A DNA stretch of 64,000 bases from an uncultured Eubacteriales bacterium (GTDB taxonomy: Bacteria > Bacillota > Clostridia > Christensenellales > CAG-138): contig UQOG01000001.1 in assembly GCA_900542615.1 (NCBI GenBank), forward strand, positions 24,497 to 88,496. The letters run 5' to 3'. Below the pieces are notes generated by a model. The model did not search any database. It was not told the origin of the DNA and saw only the letters and a program-made list of their open reading frames with translations. Positions within the stretch are counted from its first letter, which is position 1. Every line of letters starts with the position of its first letter. Shown one piece after another: positions 53,701 to 60,105 of this stretch. A program made the position numbers and the translations under genes.

Positions 53701-55395
53701 GCAATGCTGCTTGCTGTTCCTGCAGGGGACTATACCCTGGTGGAAACAGGGAATGCCGGCTTTGGCAAGGTGGAGCCGGTGCCCTTTACGGTAACGAATG
53801 CGAATACCCACGAGACGCCCGTGGCAATCGGCGTAGAAAACCAGCCTCTTGCTTTGGAAGTCTATAAGGTGGATAAAGAGAGCCAGGTCCCCCTTGGAGG
53901 GGTCCCCTTTAAGCTATTCAATGGCGAGGGTGCGCCTCTTTGCTTTGCGCTAGGCGACGACGGTATCTATCGGGTTTCCGCAGAGGGGGATGCAATTTTT
54001 CTGACGGACGATATGGGCAAGGCAACGTTGCTGTATGTACCAGAGGGCATACTTACGCTGGAGGAGCAGCCCCATTCCGGATATGGTGTAGCCTCCCCGG
54101 TGAGCGTTACCATCTCCGAGGAAAATATCCTGGCGCTGCCCAAGGCTGTGACCGTAGAGAATGAACCTCTTGCGGTGGAGATCTATAAGGAGGATGCTTT
54201 TACCGGAGCGCCCATGGCCGCCTCCTTTACGCTGCTGGACGGGACGGGCAAGACCATACCGCTGGCCCGCATGTCGGATGGCGCTTACCGCCCGGCGGAT
54301 ACGGTATCGGAGGCCGCAAAGGCCGAGGAAAGGGCGGAAGCAGACGGAACCCAGGCTGCGCCCACCCTTGTAGAAAAGGTAAACGCCTTGACCCTGGACG
54401 CCAAGACCGGCAAGGCCCGCATCGAGTATCTTACGGAGGGCACTTATCAGCTGGTGGAGGACCCGGTTTCTGGCTATATGGCCCTGTCCGGGATTGAATT
54501 CACCTTGCAGAACCAGCACACCAAGACCTTGCCCCTGCAATGCACCGTGTCCAATCTCCCTACCCGTTTCTTGCTGGAAAAGCAGGATGGGGCAACCAAG
54601 CAGCCCCTACAAAGCGCCAAATTCAAGCTGACGGATGAAAATGGGAAGGCGATAAAGCTGATGCAGCAGGAAGATGGCACCTACCGGCCTGCCCAGGAAG
54701 GGGAAACCGGCATTGAGATTTTGGAGCTTACCAATGAGAATGCCCAGGCCATAATCTGTTATTTACCTGCCGGGAAGGTGACGGTAACAGAGGTGGAAGG
54801 GCCCGTTGGCTACAGTATAGCCCCGCCCATCACCACGGAGGTGGGAACGGAAATTGTACTGCATACCGCCGTCCAGGCGCAAAAGGAAGATGCAACGGCA
54901 CCTCCTCTCGCGGAAACTTCCCTGGCGGTGGTGGACTTACCCCTTGCGTTGAAGATCAGCAAGGTACACAGCAAGACGCACAAGCCCCTTCCCGGAGCAG
55001 GCTTCCAGCTGAAATCGGAGTCCGCTCTTTCCACGCCGCTGACCTTCACCCTGCGGGACGGCGTCTATTGGTATGACCCAGATGGCAGCGTCACCACCAT
55101 AGAGGCGGCTGGGGATACCTGCGAAGCCCTTCTATACGGCCTCCCTGTCGGGAAATACCAGCTGGAGGAGACCGTGGTTCCCGAGCATTTCTTCCCTGCG
55201 CCCCCGGTGGCGGTGGAGATCACCCTGGAAACCACCAGCGAAACCCCAAGGGAAGTGGTGGTCACCAACACCCCCCAGGTGAAGCTGGGCATTGACGCCG
55301 ATAAATTCAACGTGGTGATCGCCATGGCCCTGACCCTGCTCATTGGCGGCGGCGTGGGAATTGCTGTTCTGGTGCGGTATAGAAGGAAGCGGTAA
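50716..55395 (+). CDS. Cna-B/SpaA repeat surface protein with thioester-like N-terminal domain
   Basis: A 1559-residue surface protein. Signal peptide 1-27 (LALAVLMLLGLMSPALA). Residues about 35-170 resemble a thioester domain: AYCIEHKKDPP and ATANALRAWIYES, but the usual TQxAxW Gln is Ala here, so the Cys-Gln bond may not form. From about residue 305 there are 11 Cna-B/SpaA-type repeats, each starting like VRKTDN or FTKADAVTKEPLDGG and ending with a YTLTE or YTIEE strand, the Lys and Glu of isopeptide bonds. The C-terminus has a membrane segment (VVIAMALTLLIGGGVGIAVL) and RYRRKR, but no LPxTG, so a sortase is not implied. ATG 50716 after AAAGGAGAAGC. Confidence 0.88.
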   Translation: MQRYRKIVCLALAVLMLLGLMSPALAASTVITNQDNSYDYFEYYGSNGEWNDLNTPYHYDSAGNLAYCIEHKKDPPSSGGTSYSDFDPSAIFSGSTITGIQAILDHGYPVSSGGLSSAEAHYATANALRAWIYESAGQGYNFMDVSRGYVRAKEGAEQVWNLFMRLLAYGRSGQTTGGGSGGGEIIVSAPNFRLTWQLVDGRLQTSLTVQAPNGYTIQPSHSDVTIQGYTGGTHDELTITAPVSLGGTDVSLFIQGKGGSTGKSALLYWYEPESSSSRQRVVAVEMAAGGAPDSGYVYITGGFFDLTVRKTDNYTNAALDGAVFQLSQGGNPICLTETGPGQYTPGGSANTFTTSGGRAYISGLPGGSYTLTEVSPPHGGYVGMRPTNIDLTGNGTVDIENAPTQVNVVKTNGLTQAPMPGVTFTLTNEQGEPVLLSKHQDGTYRPDSEGADGFTVDADGKATILYLPAGTYTIHEPNAEGFAQLGSDTFTLSEITNIQAVNEPLCMIVTKVDSFTGESLPGVPFTLLDEAGKALQFTKQADGVYHYDPAGTAGFETGAEGTATLYYVPAGAYTLRETGDMGLGYAKPQDVSITITRENGVRNPLAVRFQNNPTTLEFTKADAVTKEPLDGGVFRLLDEGGEAVLLKELEPGSYRPDEEGQSTFTTQDGEAVFRYLPPQAYTIEEVEAPAGYTKDTPKSVTVTAQNDVSNAAKLSMQDYALTLTFDKTDGLTDKPLDGCTFVLKDSEGETVPLIKVKNGVYKPDADGEAAFTTYEGSASITQIQPGQYTICEETPAEGYTKAADIAVTVSQTHIAASPAAAGMKNGVTAISLNKVDAQSGSPIGGAVFRLLDEAGEPVTLSTIAGKPGWMRPDRGGSETFTIPETGLTLAYLPRGEYELAEASPAPGYAPPAENVSLSVTDSTTTAAPGEATLSNEPLAVEVTKTDALNGAPLPGVQFKVLDETGEALLFTKTAEGVYRVDPDGAALFQTGPDGKAMLLAVPAGDYTLVETGNAGFGKVEPVPFTVTNANTHETPVAIGVENQPLALEVYKVDKESQVPLGGVPFKLFNGEGAPLCFALGDDGIYRVSAEGDAIFLTDDMGKATLLYVPEGILTLEEQPHSGYGVASPVSVTISEENILALPKAVTVENEPLAVEIYKEDAFTGAPMAASFTLLDGTGKTIPLARMSDGAYRPADTVSEAAKAEERAEADGTQAAPTLVEKVNALTLDAKTGKARIEYLTEGTYQLVEDPVSGYMALSGIEFTLQNQHTKTLPLQCTVSNLPTRFLLEKQDGATKQPLQSAKFKLTDENGKAIKLMQQEDGTYRPAQEGETGIEILELTNENAQAIICYLPAGKVTVTEVEGPVGYSIAPPITTEVGTEIVLHTAVQAQKEDATAPPLAETSLAVVDLPLALKISKVHSKTHKPLPGAGFQLKSESALSTPLTFTLRDGVYWYDPDGSVTTIEAAGDTCEALLYGLPVGKYQLEETVVPEHFFPAPPVAVEITLETTSETPREVVVTNTPQVKLGIDADKFNVVIAMALTLLIGGGVGIAVLVRYRRKR

Positions 55396-55425
55396 CGCGC
55401 CTGGGGGTTGAAGGAGTCCCTATAT

Positions 55426-55480
55426 CCCAGCGGAATCTTCATAACCTTTGCCTAAGGTTATCCGCTGGGTTTTATATCGC
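55426..55480 (+). terminator. Terminator after the surface-protein gene
   Basis: CCCAGCGGA (55427-55435) pairs with TCCGCTGGG (55461-55469), with an inner TAACCTT / AAGGTTA arm, then TTTTAT. Confidence 0.75.
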
Positions 55481-55525
55481 CTCGCAAATTCGGTTTGCAT
55501 TTTTATGTGGCTTACCATGGTTCTT

Positions 55526-55554
55526 TTGAAACCGCGGTATAATTATGATATAAT
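55526..55554 (+). promoter_or_regulatory. Promoter of the first Phd-type antitoxin gene
   Basis: TTGAAA (55526-55531), 17-base spacer containing AATTATGA, and TATAAT (55549-55554). The AATTATGATA sequence recurs in the operator of the second module. Confidence 0.7.
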
Positions 55555-55576
55555 AAGGCCACAAGGAGGTGTAGCT

Positions 55577-55837
55577 ATGCCGCGCATTATTCCGATCCGG
55601 GATTTAAAGAATACCGCCGCCATCTACGAGATGTGCAGCTCGTCCAAAGAGCCGATTTTTATTACCAAAAACGGATATGGCAAGATGGTCCTTATGAGCA
55701 TGGAGGCATATGAGGAACGGCTGCTCATGCAGGATGTATATGCAAAGCTTGCCGAAGCTGAGGGCGAGGTCCATGCAGGCAAAACGATAGATGCCCGAGC
55801 GGCTTTACAGGAATTGAGGGCCAAGCATGGGGTATAA
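55577..55837 (+). CDS. Phd/YefM-type antitoxin (module 1)
   Basis: An 86-residue antitoxin of the Phd/YefM class: IPIRDLKNTAAIYEM at the N-terminus (DNA-binding), PIFITKNGYGKMVLMSMEAY in the middle, and a helical toxin-binding end. ATG 55577 follows AAGGAGGTGTAGC. It overlaps the downstream RelE-like frame by 11 bases, the usual arrangement. Its partner toxin has been cut short (see 55827-55949), so this antitoxin is probably an orphan that might bind the toxin of module 2. Confidence 0.85.
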   Translation: MPRIIPIRDLKNTAAIYEMCSSSKEPIFITKNGYGKMVLMSMEAYEERLLMQDVYAKLAEAEGEVHAGKTIDARAALQELRAKHGV

Positions 55838-55949
55838 GATTAGGGTGACGCCCCTAGGGGCCAAAGACCTAGAGGAAATCGTGACGTACATGGCCCAGGA
55901 ACTGGATAGCGCCGATGGAGCAATGGAAGCCGAGCATAGATTCCGATAA
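55827..55949 (+). pseudogene. RelE/ParE-type toxin, truncated by a duplicated surface-protein end
   Basis: Forty residues: MGYKIRVTPLGAKDLEEIVT YMAQELDSADGAME in two pieces, the first strand and helices of a RelE/ParE toxin. The frame stops at 55947-55949. From 55943 the DNA is a degraded copy of the last 100 bases of the Cna-B surface-protein gene, so the toxin's catalytic second half was replaced. It cannot be an active RNase. Confidence 0.7.
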
Positions 55950-56041
55950 ATTCAATATGGTGATCACCATGGCCCTGACCTTGTGCCCTTGACAGCGGCA
56001 TGGGCATTGCTGTGCTGGTGCGGCACAGAAGGAAGCGGTAA
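55943..56041 (+). repeat. Degraded copy of the 3' end of the surface-protein gene
   Basis: CCGATAAATTCAA through AGAAGGAAGCGGTAA matches 55298-55395 with scattered changes (for example GTGGTGATC/ATGGTGATC, CTGGTGCGG shared). It lies inside the broken RelE-like gene, in the same orientation, about 645 bases downstream of the source. Confidence 0.8.
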
Positions 56042-56073
56042 GGGTGCTGGGTGTTATTCTAAAGCTATTAGCA

Positions 56074-56110
56074 TTGAAAAACTATCATAATTATGATAAA
56101 ATTATGATAG
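56074..56110 (+). promoter_or_regulatory. Promoter and perfect palindromic operator of TA module 2
   Basis: TTGAAA (56074-56079), 17-base spacer and TAAAAT (56097-56102). The 11-base arms CTATCATAATT (56082-56092) and AATTATGATAG (56100-56110) pair perfectly and overlap the -10 element, as expected for antitoxin autoregulation. Confidence 0.75.
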
Positions 56111-56132
56111 CCTAAAAATGGAGGTGATCTAT

Positions 56133-56414
56133 GTGCCGCTGATTCGACCGGTTTCGGACTTAAGAAACCATTTTTCAGAAATCTCAAATCAAGTACACGA
56201 AACCCAGCGACCTGTTTTCTTGACCAAAAACGGATATGCCGACATGGTGGTGATGAGCTGCGAAGCCTATGAACAGATGCAGTTTGAAAGCGAGGTGTAT
56301 TGCAAGCTGCGAGAGGCTGAAATGGAAGCTGGTTCTACCGGACGGCGATTCTCCCATAAGGAGGTTTTTTCCGAATTGAGAAAGCAGCTTGAAGGCGCGT
56401 CTGCTTATGAATAA
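56133..56414 (+). CDS. Phd/YefM-type antitoxin (module 2)
   Basis: A 93-residue Phd/YefM-type antitoxin: LIRPVSDLRNHFSEISNQV at the DNA-binding end, PVFLTKNGYADMVVMSCEAY in the middle, then a charged C-terminal helix. The GTG at 56133 is preferred because GGAGG lies eight bases upstream; an ATG at 56118 in frame would overlap that site. It overlaps the toxin gene by eight bases. Similar to module 1 antitoxin in the middle block (TKNGY). Confidence 0.85.
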   Translation: MPLIRPVSDLRNHFSEISNQVHETQRPVFLTKNGYADMVVMSCEAYEQMQFESEVYCKLREAEMEAGSTGRRFSHKEVFSELRKQLEGASAYE

Positions 56415-56724
56415 GCCATATCGGCTGCTGTATTTGCCAGCAGCACGAAAAGATATTTACGACCTTATGCTGTATATTGCAAACCAGCTCCATGCTCCTG
56501 CGTCCGCGTTGCGAATCCTTGCGGCCATGGAAACAGCCATCCAACGCCTCGGCGAATTTCCCTATGCGTTTCCCGTATACCGAACCATGAAACCTTTGGC
56601 GACGGAATATCGTATGCTACCAGTGGAAGGGTACAATGTGTTCTATACCGTGTTGGAAAAAGAAAGGGTTGTTGAAATTCATAGGGTTGTGTATGCAAAA
56701 CGGAACTTGACCAAACAGCTTTAA
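56407..56724 (+). CDS. RelE/ParE-type toxin (module 2)
   Basis: A 105-residue RelE/ParE-family toxin of full length: YRLLYLPAARKDIYDLMLYI, FPYAFPVYRTMKPLATEYRM and the C-terminal VFYTVLEKERVVEIHRVVYAKRN typical of the family. It would act as a ribosome-dependent mRNA nuclease (RelE) or gyrase poison (ParE); the sequence does not decide. ATG 56407 lies inside the antitoxin's last codons, so synthesis is coupled. A terminator follows. Confidence 0.85.
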   Translation: MNKPYRLLYLPAARKDIYDLMLYIANQLHAPASALRILAAMETAIQRLGEFPYAFPVYRTMKPLATEYRMLPVEGYNVFYTVLEKERVVEIHRVVYAKRNLTKQL

Positions 56725-56740
56725 ACAAAACTCTTTAAGA

Positions 56741-56767
56741 AAACGCCGGAAAAACCGGCGTTTTCTG
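56741..56767 (+). terminator. Terminator after the TA module
   Basis: AACGCCGG pairs with CCGGCGTT around five A, followed by TTCTGTTT (about 56742-56766). Confidence 0.75.
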
Positions 56768-56794
56768 TTTGCAAAAAATATCTGCTGATTCCGC

Positions 56795-57085
56795 TCATTC
56801 ATATAAGGGGACCACCTTTCCGGGATGGATCATGGCCTCCTGCGGAAGCGGCGCATGGAGCACGTCTACGGCAACGCCAAGCTGTGCTTCCAAGTCCTGC
56901 TGCAATGCGGCCAAGGTAAGCAATGATACTGCCGGTTCTCTGAACTCCACCAGTAGATCAATATCGCTGGCAGCGGTTTGCCGTCCCTCCGCATAGGAGC
57001 CAAAAAGGGATACTTTTTTTATGGAATAGCGGGGCGCTACCGCTAAAATTCCGCAGCGGATATCTTCCAATCCCGGCACGTCCAT
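56795..57085 (-). CDS. MNT-type nucleotidyltransferase (MntA/MNT antitoxin-like)
   Basis: A 96-residue minimal nucleotidyltransferase: KKVSLFGSYAEGRQTAASDIDLL carries the GSxxxG and DxD motifs of the polymerase-beta fold (about residues 24-45), then VDVLHAPLPQEAM. MNT proteins usually neutralise an HEPN (HepT) toxin by AMPylation, but no HEPN gene lies next to it here; the neighbours are RelE-type module 2 and an Ig-like protein. So it is an orphan or works with a partner elsewhere. Read on the minus strand; ATG 57085 gives MDVPGLED. Confidence 0.75.
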   Translation of the reverse strand: MDVPGLEDIRCGILAVAPRYSIKKVSLFGSYAEGRQTAASDIDLLVEFREPAVSLLTLAALQQDLEAQLGVAVDVLHAPLPQEAMIHPGKVVPLYE

Positions 57086-57158
57086 CACCTCCCTATACCT
57101 TGATTATACCCTGCTTCTTAAGAAACAGAAACCATTTTCGCTTAGAAAGGATTATCCT

Positions 57159-59426
57159 ATGGATCAATTAGACAGACGCACAAAATTGCTGATCGTGGGC
57201 GGGGTTTGCCTGCTGCTGGTGATCGGGATCATCGTGCTGGCAGTATCCTGCAATGCAGCCCGGCAAAAGGAGCCGGAACCCACGCCTGTGGTAGATATTA
57301 ACCCAATACCGGAAAGCACGCCTGCGCCAACCCAAAGCCTTGCCCCCACCGTTACACCCAGCCCTACGCCGGAGGCGGTAGCGGCTCCGGCGCTTCCCAC
57401 AGCCTCCCCTGCCCCCACGCCGGAAGCAGCTGCGCCCACAGCTAAACCCGCCGTGACAACCCCGAAGCTGCCAAACAGCAGCAGTGGGTCAAACACCGCG
57501 GCTACAAACAGCACCAAGCCCAACAGCACCGCCCCTTCGGAGCAAACCAAAGCGCCTGCCACCCCTGTATTCGACTTCGGCCTGCCCGCCGCAGCCAGCG
57601 TGGGGGCCCAGGTGGTGGTGAATCCAGCCTCCCGCAATGTGACCCAGGTAAGCTGGACCGTTGGCAAGACCGGGCTTTTCGGCATCCCCACCGGCGGGAC
57701 TTATCAGGGAACCCTAAACGCCAACGGCGGCAGCATTGTCTTTGACGCCCCGGGAACCTATACCCTCACCGCCACGGCAAAGAGCAGCGCCGGGGAAACC
57801 GTCACCGTATCCCAGGATATTGAGATCCTGCCGGTGGGAAAATTCGGCTTTGGCCTGCCCAAGACCGCTTACACGGATACCGTGGTAGATGTGGAAGTGC
57901 TGGGCGGTATAGAGGGCAGCGTCACATGGCGCGTTCAGAAGGATGGTCAAGAAATGCCCCTTGCGGAAGCCTTTGCCGGAACGCTGACGGACACAGGCGG
58001 TTTTATCACCTTCCGGGAGGAAGGAATCTACACCCTGACAGGCCAAATCGACGGCGGGAAATCCTATGGGGCGGATATCGCCGTATATCCCCTTATGGAA
58101 ATCCCCTTCACCGTGCCTGCCACCACCTACCGGAATACCGAAATATCGGTGGAAATGGGCGAAGCCGATCTCCAGGGACAATCCATCCAATGGAGCGTGA
58201 AGCAGAATGGCAGGGATGCGGAATACGCCGGAACTCTAACGGATGCAGGCGGCTCGATCTCCTTTGCCAGCCTGGGGGACTATCAGATCACCGCCAGCGC
58301 AGCGGATACCTATACCGGCCGGGTATTTTCCCAAACCAGGCAGATCCGGGTTGTCAACCGGCGGCCCAATGCGCCAGAGGGTACAGCCGTCGTTACCGCG
58401 CAGCGCAGCAACGGCAAGGTGCTGGTGGAATTTGCAGCCACGGCCACCGACCCGGACAGGGATGAAGTGACGCTGGAATGGATGGGCCGGGGAGATGATT
58501 ACTTCGGCGTGGGCGTTCATACCGTTCGCGTCCGGGCCCGGGACAGCGTGGGCGACGATTCTGCCTGGACGCCCGTAGCCTTTGAGGTGCCCAACGCGCC
58601 CCCGGACGCCCCCGTAGGCACTGCCACCATTCACCGGGATCAGGTGGCAAACCGAAAAGCCTTTGTCACCTTTACGGCCACCGCCACCGACCCGGACAAC
58701 GATCCGGTGACATATGAATGGGATGGCCGGACGGCAGATGATTATTATCCCCTTGGCAGCCATACCGTCCGGGTTCGGGCCAGGGATAGCTTCGGCGCAT
58801 ACAGCCCCTGGACACAGGTGCCTTTTACCATCTCCAACCAGCCCCCAGAACGGCCTACCATCCTTCGCACGCCTTCCGCGCCCTTCATCCTACCGGGGAA
58901 TACCGTCACCATCACCGCCAACGCCCTTGACCCAGATGGGGATGCGGTGGAATACGTTTGGGAAAACCGGCCCAGTGAAACCTACGCCTATCCCGAGGGT
59001 AGGCAAATCGTAAAGGTATATGCGGTAGATGCATTCGGCGCGCAAAGCCCGGCCAAGCGCATCATGTTCCTCATGGGCGATCCCAACCGGGCGGGCAACC
59101 TAATGCTCACCGGGCCGGACAGCAGCCTGTTTGAGCCGGGCATTGAGGATGCCACCCTCATTTACTATAAATTTGTAGTGCCGCCCGTATCCGGCCATTA
59201 TGGCCAGGACTTTGGCCGGGTGCGAGGATACAACCGCTTGACGGGGCAATGGGATCAGCTGGACTATGGAACCACCAGCAACGGCATCTCCTTTGAACGA
59301 AACCTGGAGGCGGGGGTGTATACAAAGCTAGACCTGTATTACTATACCAATCACGATTGCATGTATAACAAGAGCAACATCACCTACATCGCCCTCTTCG
59401 AGTTTGACGAGCTGGAGGAGGAATGA
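57159..59426 (+). CDS. Membrane-anchored Ig-like repeat protein
   Basis: A 755-residue protein with an N-terminal transmembrane anchor (LLIVGGVCLLLVIGIIVLAV, about 9-28), a Pro/Thr/Ala/Glu-rich stalk (about 35-125), and then a series of Ig-like or PKD-like domains. Two are clear repeats of ATDPDRDEVTLEW and ATDPDNDPVTYEW with RVRARDSxG, and a third DPDGDAVEYVWE follows. The C-terminal part (about 640-755) is unrecognised. ICE-borne surface proteins of this type may aid attachment or mating; no evidence here for ligand. Starts with ATG 57159, weak ribosome-binding site AAAGGATTAT. Stop overlaps a possible start of the next frame. Confidence 0.75.
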   Translation: MDQLDRRTKLLIVGGVCLLLVIGIIVLAVSCNAARQKEPEPTPVVDINPIPESTPAPTQSLAPTVTPSPTPEAVAAPALPTASPAPTPEAAAPTAKPAVTTPKLPNSSSGSNTAATNSTKPNSTAPSEQTKAPATPVFDFGLPAAASVGAQVVVNPASRNVTQVSWTVGKTGLFGIPTGGTYQGTLNANGGSIVFDAPGTYTLTATAKSSAGETVTVSQDIEILPVGKFGFGLPKTAYTDTVVDVEVLGGIEGSVTWRVQKDGQEMPLAEAFAGTLTDTGGFITFREEGIYTLTGQIDGGKSYGADIAVYPLMEIPFTVPATTYRNTEISVEMGEADLQGQSIQWSVKQNGRDAEYAGTLTDAGGSISFASLGDYQITASAADTYTGRVFSQTRQIRVVNRRPNAPEGTAVVTAQRSNGKVLVEFAATATDPDRDEVTLEWMGRGDDYFGVGVHTVRVRARDSVGDDSAWTPVAFEVPNAPPDAPVGTATIHRDQVANRKAFVTFTATATDPDNDPVTYEWDGRTADDYYPLGSHTVRVRARDSFGAYSPWTQVPFTISNQPPERPTILRTPSAPFILPGNTVTITANALDPDGDAVEYVWENRPSETYAYPEGRQIVKVYAVDAFGAQSPAKRIMFLMGDPNRAGNLMLTGPDSSLFEPGIEDATLIYYKFVVPPVSGHYGQDFGRVRGYNRLTGQWDQLDYGTTSNGISFERNLEAGVYTKLDLYYYTNHDCMYNKSNITYIALFEFDELEEE

Positions 59427-59485
59427 CGCACCGGGGAAAGGGCGCTGTGCCGCCCTTTCCTCTAACCAGAAAACAGGAGAAACAT

Positions 59486-60025
59486 ATGCAAATCAATCAA
59501 GGATACAGAATTATAGAGCGCTTCCCCATAGGGGGAAAGGGCTTTGGTCTGGGGTATAATCCGGACGCCCCCAATCCATATGTGACATGGCAATATCGGG
59601 CAGATGACCCAGAGCATTATTTCTGGGGGCATTATTACAATGAAAAAGAAGCGGCGTATCAAGACTATCTGGATCGCATTGAGCAGGAAGCAGAACAATA
59701 CCAAACCATAACGGGCAGTCCCTTCCCGCTCCCCAAGCTGTGCCTTACCATCCAGCCCAGCACCGGCGATATAGTAAATATCACCCGTGGGATCAAAGGC
59801 TATTATCCCTCCGACTGGAACCAACCGGGGAACAGAACGTATAATCGTGAAGCCGCCGAAAATGCAAATCAGCAGCTGGGCGTAACCAAGGCGCAGGAAG
59901 CTGCCATGCTGGCAGGCAGTATGTTTGGCTGGGATTGTCCGGCAGCGCATCCGCAGCTATATGACGCCCAGGGGAAATTGCGCGTTCCCAATGGAAAAGA
60001 GCACCCACAGGAAAGGGGGCGCTGA
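59486..60025 (+). CDS. Conserved ICE protein of unknown function
   Basis: A 179-residue cytoplasmic protein. Its middle and end (PLPKLCLTIQPSTGDIVNIT, GIKGYYPSDWN, NQQLGVTKAQEAAMLAGSMF) match a type I recall as common in Firmicute conjugative elements but without an assigned role. ATG 59486 follows CAGGAGAAACAT; the frame extends upstream to 59423 but lacks a start signal there. The stop TGA overlaps the start of a possible 26-residue micro-gene, which in turn overlaps the giant ICE gene. Confidence 0.65.
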   Translation: MQINQGYRIIERFPIGGKGFGLGYNPDAPNPYVTWQYRADDPEHYFWGHYYNEKEAAYQDYLDRIEQEAEQYQTITGSPFPLPKLCLTIQPSTGDIVNITRGIKGYYPSDWNQPGNRTYNREAAENANQQLGVTKAQEAAMLAGSMFGWDCPAAHPQLYDAQGKLRVPNGKEHPQERGR

Positions 60026-60105
60026 TGGATAAAAGATCGTTTCTGCGGCCAGGGAACGGCGTATGGATGTTGCGCGACGAGATAAACAGTAGGAGGCCCA
60101 AATGA
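60025..60105 (+). CDS. Possible micro-gene linking two ICE genes
   Basis: Twenty-six codons (MDKRSFLRPGNGVWMLRDEI, then NSRRPK) from ATG 60025 to TGA 60103-60105. Its start overlaps the previous stop and its stop overlaps the next start, both as ATGA-like junctions, and GAAAGGGGG lies before it. It may encode nothing useful but could couple translation of the neighbours. Confidence 0.3.
   Translation: MDKRSFLRPGNGVWMLRDEINSRRPK

Noticed and set aside
50716..55395. Tandem repeats in the surface-protein gene considered as a CRISPR-like or satellite array
   Set aside because: Repeats are diverged coding repeats of about 90-100 residues, not DNA-level repeats with spacers.
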